Below, in pieces: positions 5,934 to 9,013 of a DNA stretch of 9,013 nt. This DNA is from Candidatus Zipacnadia bacterium (lineage in GTDB: Bacteria; Armatimonadota; Zipacnadia; Zipacnadales; Zipacnadaceae), in assembly GCA_029821255.1 (NCBI GenBank), contig JALGTS010000025.1:1-9013 (forward strand), written 5' to 3'. Every line of letters starts with the position of its first letter. The first letter of the stretch is position 1. The position numbers were made by a program, and so were the translations under genes. The notes under the pieces were generated by a model. That model saw nothing but the letters and a program-made list of their open reading frames with translations. It had not been told where the DNA came from and searched no databases.

Positions 5934-6566
5934 ATTCTAAGCGGCTTAACTGAAATCTGCGAGCGAATCCGGGCGCATTTGGACCGGCAAGATAAGGCTC
6001 GTGAAAAGGCCTATAACTTATCTCGGGAGGTCATACGCCTGGCTTCCAGTTGCATCAGGAGCATCCATAGAAAGCAGTCCCAGCAGGCCCAACAGCTCCT
6101 GGAGGAGATTCGCCAGGCCGTTGCGGAGATGGTGAGCGCACTCAGCGATCAGCCCGCTTTGCGTTATGGGGGATTTGTGGGCGATGCCGAAAAGGAATAC
6201 GCTGAGGCAGCGATCACCTGTGCCCTGATAAGCGGGCAACCTTTGCCCACTCCTGAAGAGCTCAAAATCGATTATGCGCCGTGGCTTAATGGCCTGGCAG
6301 AGGTGGGTGGAGAACTCCGCCGCCATATTCTTGACTTGATCCGCGAAGGCTACCCGGGGCAGGCCGAGGCATATCTGGAAGCGATGAGCGTGATATATCA
6401 TGCCATTATGAGCTTTGATTATCCCAATGCGATCAGCTACGGCCTCCGGGGACGGGCCGATGCGCTACGTGGAATGCTTGAGCGGACCCGTGGCGATTTG
6501 ACCAATGCGCTGCGCCAGGCCCGGCTGGAAGAGCGGCTTGCCCATTTAGAGGAGAGGTTGTCGTAG
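5934..6566 (+). CDS. Translin family protein
   Basis: This all-helical protein (210 residues from the proposed ATT, 195 from TTG 5979) resembles translin, which in eukaryotes and archaea forms octameric single-stranded RNA/DNA-binding rings, and with TRAX an RNA endonuclease. Translin-type features are the N-terminal helix with REKAYNLSREVIRLASSCIRSIHR, the central DYAPWLNGLAEVGGELRRHI, the helix QAEAYLEAMSVIYHAIMSFD, and the basic GLRGRADALRGMLERTRGDL near the C-terminus. The clustered acidic residues of the TRAX nuclease site are not obvious, so binding without cleavage is more likely. In-frame codons before TTG 5979 encode LSGLTEICERIRAHL, an amphipathic helix running straight into the family's first helix. 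Together with GAGGTG at 5921-5926 this favours the ATT at 5934; a conventional gene finder would report 5979. The gap from gamma is 11 bases, so it is in the VOR transcript. Its RNA target is unknown. Confidence 0.85.
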   Translation: MLSGLTEICERIRAHLDRQDKAREKAYNLSREVIRLASSCIRSIHRKQSQQAQQLLEEIRQAVAEMVSALSDQPALRYGGFVGDAEKEYAEAAITCALISGQPLPTPEELKIDYAPWLNGLAEVGGELRRHILDLIREGYPGQAEAYLEAMSVIYHAIMSFDYPNAISYGLRGRADALRGMLERTRGDLTNALRQARLEERLAHLEERLS

Positions 6567-6661
6567 GGGGGCAAGCGGTCTTGCTGACGGGAAGGACTGT
6601 GGGGTGCAGCTTCAACGATATTAGCTGTGAATGAATAGCAACGGCATAAGGAGGCTGCGTG
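6567..6661. other. 95-base gap with a small hairpin, possible operon boundary
   Basis: Five bases after the translin stop lies GCAAG (6571-6575), a CGGT loop, then CTTGC (6580-6584), a perfect 5-bp stem. The following bases are not T-rich, so it is not a convincing terminator. No clear promoter is seen. TAAGGAGG at 6647-6654 is a very strong ribosome-binding site for the next gene, seven bases before ATG 6662 and four before GTG 6659, which favours the ATG. Confidence 0.35.
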
Positions 6662-7498
6662 ATGAAAAGGTTGCCACCGGTACGATATGTCAGTGATAGG
6701 GGACAGATCCAATGCTATTTGCTTGCAGTAGTCATGCTGCTGGGCATCGTGGTGGTTAGCCCGCTCCAGGCTGATCTTGACTGGAAGGAGTTCTATCAGT
6801 TTCGGCATTCCTCAAGTCTGCCGGGCAATATGTTCGGCGTCAGCCCCACTGGCCAAGTCGGCTTTGATGGCGCGCTGCAGCAGAATGTTCCGGTCGCCTA
6901 CACCACAACCGCTGGCAATTGGGTAATTGGCGGCAATAGTGGCAGCAATACCGGTAGGGTGGAGATTGGCTTTGGGGGAAAAGATATCAATGGCACGGCA
7001 TTTATTGGCTTGGGCATTGGGAGTCCTGGGCACGGAATATATGGATCCTGGATGGCCACGGGTACTGACATCGCCGAGGCCTATAACTTTCAGTACCAAC
7101 TGATTGACGGCGGCCAGCGGAATTGGGCCTTGGCTGTTGGCGTCCAGGACATCCTCAATCAGCGCCAGGACTACGTGGGCAGTCCTTATGGTGCGCGCTC
7201 AATCTACGCTGTGGCCACCCGGCCTTGTGACATATTCGGCGACAGCTACTTGACCATCGGTTGGGGGGGCGGGCGGTTTGGCAGCAATCCTTTCGGGGGA
7301 CTATCGGTGCCGGTAACCGGCGGGCTGACTCTGGTAACCGAATATGACGGGATGCAGGTCAATGCGGGCTTGGCCCTGAGCGGACTAGGTGAGAGCACGG
7401 AGGAATACGGCGAGGATCAAGAATGGATCTTGCTGGGCTACTTCGGCTATTCCGGCCTGGATCGGCCCGTCATCGGTCTGGTAATTACCAAGCACTAA
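6662..7498 (+). CDS. Secreted protein, probable outer-membrane beta-barrel, function unknown
   Basis: I do not recognise a specific family with certainty. The 278-residue protein begins with a 17-residue polar and basic segment (MKRLPPVRYVSDRG...), then a hydrophobic core YLLAVVMLLGIVVV (19-32) and SPLQA, a good signal-peptidase I site after residue 37. The mature part is rich in Gly, Asn, Ser and aromatic residues, with alternating short strands and turns (IGFGGKDINGTAFIGLGIG, LTIGWGGGRFGSNPFGG) and almost no cysteine. This is the composition of a beta-barrel or beta-rich surface protein. The segment GGLTLVTEYDGMQVNAGLAL recalls the repeated strands of YjbH-like outer-membrane proteins linked to exopolysaccharide, but the match is local. 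A diderm envelope is implied if this is correct. ATG 6662 is preferred over GTG 6659 from the spacing to TAAGGAGG. It stands 45 bases before the dehydrogenase gene on the same strand; no functional link is evident. Confidence 0.8.
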   Translation: MKRLPPVRYVSDRGQIQCYLLAVVMLLGIVVVSPLQADLDWKEFYQFRHSSSLPGNMFGVSPTGQVGFDGALQQNVPVAYTTTAGNWVIGGNSGSNTGRVEIGFGGKDINGTAFIGLGIGSPGHGIYGSWMATGTDIAEAYNFQYQLIDGGQRNWALAVGVQDILNQRQDYVGSPYGARSIYAVATRPCDIFGDSYLTIGWGGGRFGSNPFGGLSVPVTGGLTLVTEYDGMQVNAGLALSGLGESTEEYGEDQEWILLGYFGYSGLDRPVIGLVITKH

Positions 7499-7543
7499 CC
7501 GGGCTAAGGTGTGCTGTTGGCGTTTGCCTGGGGAGAATGTGAT

Positions 7544-9013
7544 ATGAGCAACTTTATGGGACGTTATCGCTCGGGTGAACAAGACATTCCCGAGACTATG
7601 CAGGCCTGGCAGGTCTTCGGCGCAGGATTGGAAAACTTCGGCCGTGACGGGCAGCCGGTAGAAGTGCCAGTTCCTCAGCCTGGCCCCCGCGAGCTGTTGG
7701 CACGGGTGGATGCCGCCGGCCTATGCTTCAGCGATGTGAAGATACTGCGGTTGGGCGGTGAGCACCCCCGCCTGTACGGTCGTGACCTCGCGACCAATCC
7801 CATTATTCCCGGCCACGAAGCGGCTCTGACCATTGTCAAGGTCGGCAATGAGATTACTGATAAGTTCAGCGTGGGCGATCGCTTTGTGGTGCAGGCGGAT
7901 ATCTTCTATCAGGGTGTTAACCTGGCTTTTGGATATATGCTGCCCGGTGCATTTGAGCAGTACGTGCTGTTGGGCAAGGAGATACTGGAAGGTGACGAGG
8001 GGCTGTATCTCATTCCTGTCCAACCAGAGACCGGCTATGCCGAGACGGCGCTGTCGGGGCCGTGGGCCTGTGTCATTCATGCTTATCATACTGACTTCCG
8101 CCGCCAGCTTGCTGCTGGTGGAGTAGCTTGGTTTATTGGCAGTGGACAATCCGAGGCCTACTCTTTGGGAGCTTTGGCTCAGCAACAGCAGGGGCCAGAT
8201 CAGATACTCTACACGGGAATATCTGAGCAGCTTCGCGAAGAGCTGGCGGCAGTAGCTCAGAAGTGGGAGGCGCAGCTTCGGGAGGTGCCTATCGCTGAAG
8301 CCGGTGTGGTAGAGAGCGTGAAAAAGGAAGTGGCTCCTGGTGGCTTTAATGACATAATCTTGCTAGGCCAGCCGGAACCGGAGCTGGTTGAAGCTGGCTC
8401 CGCTGCTCTGGGGCGCGAAGGCGCGCTGGTGCTGGTAACCGATAAACCACTTACCCGGGCAGTCGAGATTGACCTGGGCCGGATCCATTATGACTACATC
8501 CGCTATCTGGGTTGCCGCGGCCCTGATATCTCCGAGGCTTACCGCTCCAGCCGTAACCCGCGCCTGGCTGCCGGGGGCAAGGTTCTCATTGTCGGCGGGG
8601 GTGGACCGATGGGCCAGATGCACGTCCAGTTGGCTCTGGAGAGTAGCGATGGCCCCCAGGTGGTGGTGGCTACTGATATTGCGGCGGCTCGGCTGGCTGT
8701 GGCTGAAGAACGGTTTACCTCTGTCGCCGAGAAGAGGGGCAAGCAACTGATCTGCTTGAATCCGGATGAGCTGGGTCCGGAGGCCTTTGACCAGCGCTTG
8801 CGCGAGATTGCTCCTGACGGCTTCAACGATGTTGTAGTGATGGTGCCGGTTGCTCCGCTGGCGGTGCAGGCAGCGCAATACGTAGCCGACGGTGGCGTGG
8901 TTAATTTCTTCGCCGGGATGCAGCGGGGCACGATGGGGAAGATAGATCTCAGTTCGGTGGCCTTGAACGGCGTCCGCTACACCGGCACCAGCGGCTCACG
9001 GATTCACGACCTG
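7544..9013 (+). CDS. Zinc-type MDR dehydrogenase, L-sorbose-1-phosphate-reductase-like, with two Rossmann-like domains (3' truncated)
   Basis: The frame is open for 490 codons from ATG 7544 to the last base, so the C-terminus is missing. GGGGAGA at 7530-7536 is a good ribosome-binding site. Residues about 20-175 are a GroES-like catalytic domain: Cys61 in GLCFSDVK, then PGHEAA with His91 and Glu92, the expected catalytic zinc ligands. The four-cysteine structural zinc lobe is absent; QADIFYQGVNLAFGY fills that place, as I recall for SorE-type (L-sorbose-1-phosphate reductase) enzymes. Residues 189-338 and 341-490 then look like two successive nucleotide-binding domains sharing LAAGG, APxGFND and RYxG landmarks in order. 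The second has an intact GGGGPMG loop and Asp378 (VATDIA); the first has GSGQSE and Gly225, so it probably cannot bind NAD(P) normally. It is likely a sugar or polyol (phosphate) oxidoreductase; the substrate is unknown. Whether it shares a message with the secreted protein 45 bases upstream is not shown. Confidence 0.92.
   Translation, partial: MSNFMGRYRSGEQDIPETMQAWQVFGAGLENFGRDGQPVEVPVPQPGPRELLARVDAAGLCFSDVKILRLGGEHPRLYGRDLATNPIIPGHEAALTIVKVGNEITDKFSVGDRFVVQADIFYQGVNLAFGYMLPGAFEQYVLLGKEILEGDEGLYLIPVQPETGYAETALSGPWACVIHAYHTDFRRQLAAGGVAWFIGSGQSEAYSLGALAQQQQGPDQILYTGISEQLREELAAVAQKWEAQLREVPIAEAGVVESVKKEVAPGGFNDIILLGQPEPELVEAGSAALGREGALVLVTDKPLTRAVEIDLGRIHYDYIRYLGCRGPDISEAYRSSRNPRLAAGGKVLIVGGGGPMGQMHVQLALESSDGPQVVVATDIAAARLAVAEERFTSVAEKRGKQLICLNPDELGPEAFDQRLREIAPDGFNDVVVMVPVAPLAVQAAQYVADGGVVNFFAGMQRGTMGKIDLSSVALNGVRYTGTSGSRIHDL
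8117..8557 (+). other. First Rossmann-like copy in the MDR protein (degenerate)
   Basis: This covers residues 192-338. It opens with GGVAWFIGSGQSEA, where the third glycine of GxGxxG is Glu204. The second strand ends LYTGIS, with Gly225 in place of the acidic residue that usually holds the NAD ribose. APGGFND (264-270) and RYLGCRG (320-326) match APDGFND (423-429) and RYTGTSG (478-484) of the second copy. It also carries the HYDYIRYLG segment typical of the end of an MDR cofactor domain. Confidence 0.7.
8573..9013 (+). other. Second Rossmann-like copy in the MDR protein (intact cofactor loop)
   Basis: This covers residues 344-490, cut by the window end. GGKVLIVGGGGPMGQ (344-358) is a complete MDR glycine-rich loop. 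The second strand ends VVVATDIA with Asp378, which suggests NAD rather than NADP. GGVVNFFAGMQRGTMG (450-465) resembles the NFFAG segment I recall in the sorbose-phosphate reductase group. This is the likely functional cofactor domain. Confidence 0.75.

Noticed and set aside
8117..8572. Two separate genes or a frameshifted fusion in the long dehydrogenase
   Set aside because: The frame is continuous for 490 codons, the junction between the copies has no stop, start or ribosome-binding site, and both copies follow normal domain order, so a true tandem-domain protein fits better.
1..9013. CRISPR arrays, tRNA/rRNA genes, transposases, toxin-antitoxin pairs or defence genes
   Set aside because: No regularly spaced direct repeats, cloverleaf with a CCA end, conserved rRNA segments, or recognisable mobile or defence proteins were seen on either strand.

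Overview
The window (9013 bases, about 55-60% GC by eye) is densely coding. Every gene that can be supported lies on the + strand, with short gaps (largest 192 bases, positions 1902-2093) and several overlaps. There is no rRNA, tRNA, CRISPR array, transposase or phage gene. It reads as a stretch of a free-living bacterial chromosome. Bacterial NAD kinase, Shine-Dalgarno sites before nearly every gene, and a Sec-exported protein of outer-membrane beta-barrel type suggest a diderm bacterium. A four-subunit ferredoxin-dependent 2-oxoacid oxidoreductase indicates anaerobic metabolism. A translin-family protein and a divergent URO-D-family protein are more usual in deep-branching or candidate bacterial phyla and archaea than in model bacteria. 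The exact phylum cannot be fixed from the sequence.

Layout. Positions 1-1005 hold the C-terminal part of a TPR protein made of nine gap-free 34-residue repeats. It overlaps by one base (TAATG) the NAD kinase gene nadK (1005-1901). After a 192-base leader region comes an operon for a VOR/KOR-type 2-oxoacid:ferredoxin oxidoreductase: 2x[4Fe-4S] ferredoxin subunit (2094-2324), alpha subunit VorB (2317-3369), a URO-D/MtaA-like protein (3458-4426), TPP-binding beta subunit (4491-5258), and gamma subunit (5374-5922). A 75-bp structured repeat lies between beta and gamma (5280-5354). A translin-family gene follows (5934-6566); its best start appears to be a rare ATT codon whose ribosome-binding site overlaps the gamma stop codon.

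Downstream are a secreted, probably outer-membrane protein of unknown function (6662-7498) and a long zinc-type medium-chain dehydrogenase (7544 to the window edge). The dehydrogenase is open to the last base.

How they work together. The four VOR/KOR subunits form one enzyme that oxidatively decarboxylates a 2-oxoacid to an acyl-CoA with TPP and passes electrons through the ferredoxin subunit to free ferredoxin. The alpha subunit looks most like the 2-oxoisovalerate (branched-chain) type. The URO-D-like gene between alpha and beta, and the translin gene coupled to gamma, are not known parts of this enzyme. Their fixed place in the transcript is the main systems-level puzzle.

The most unusual single gene is the final dehydrogenase. 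After one catalytic domain it carries two successive nucleotide-binding-like domains with the same three landmark motifs in the same order, the first with a degraded cofactor site.
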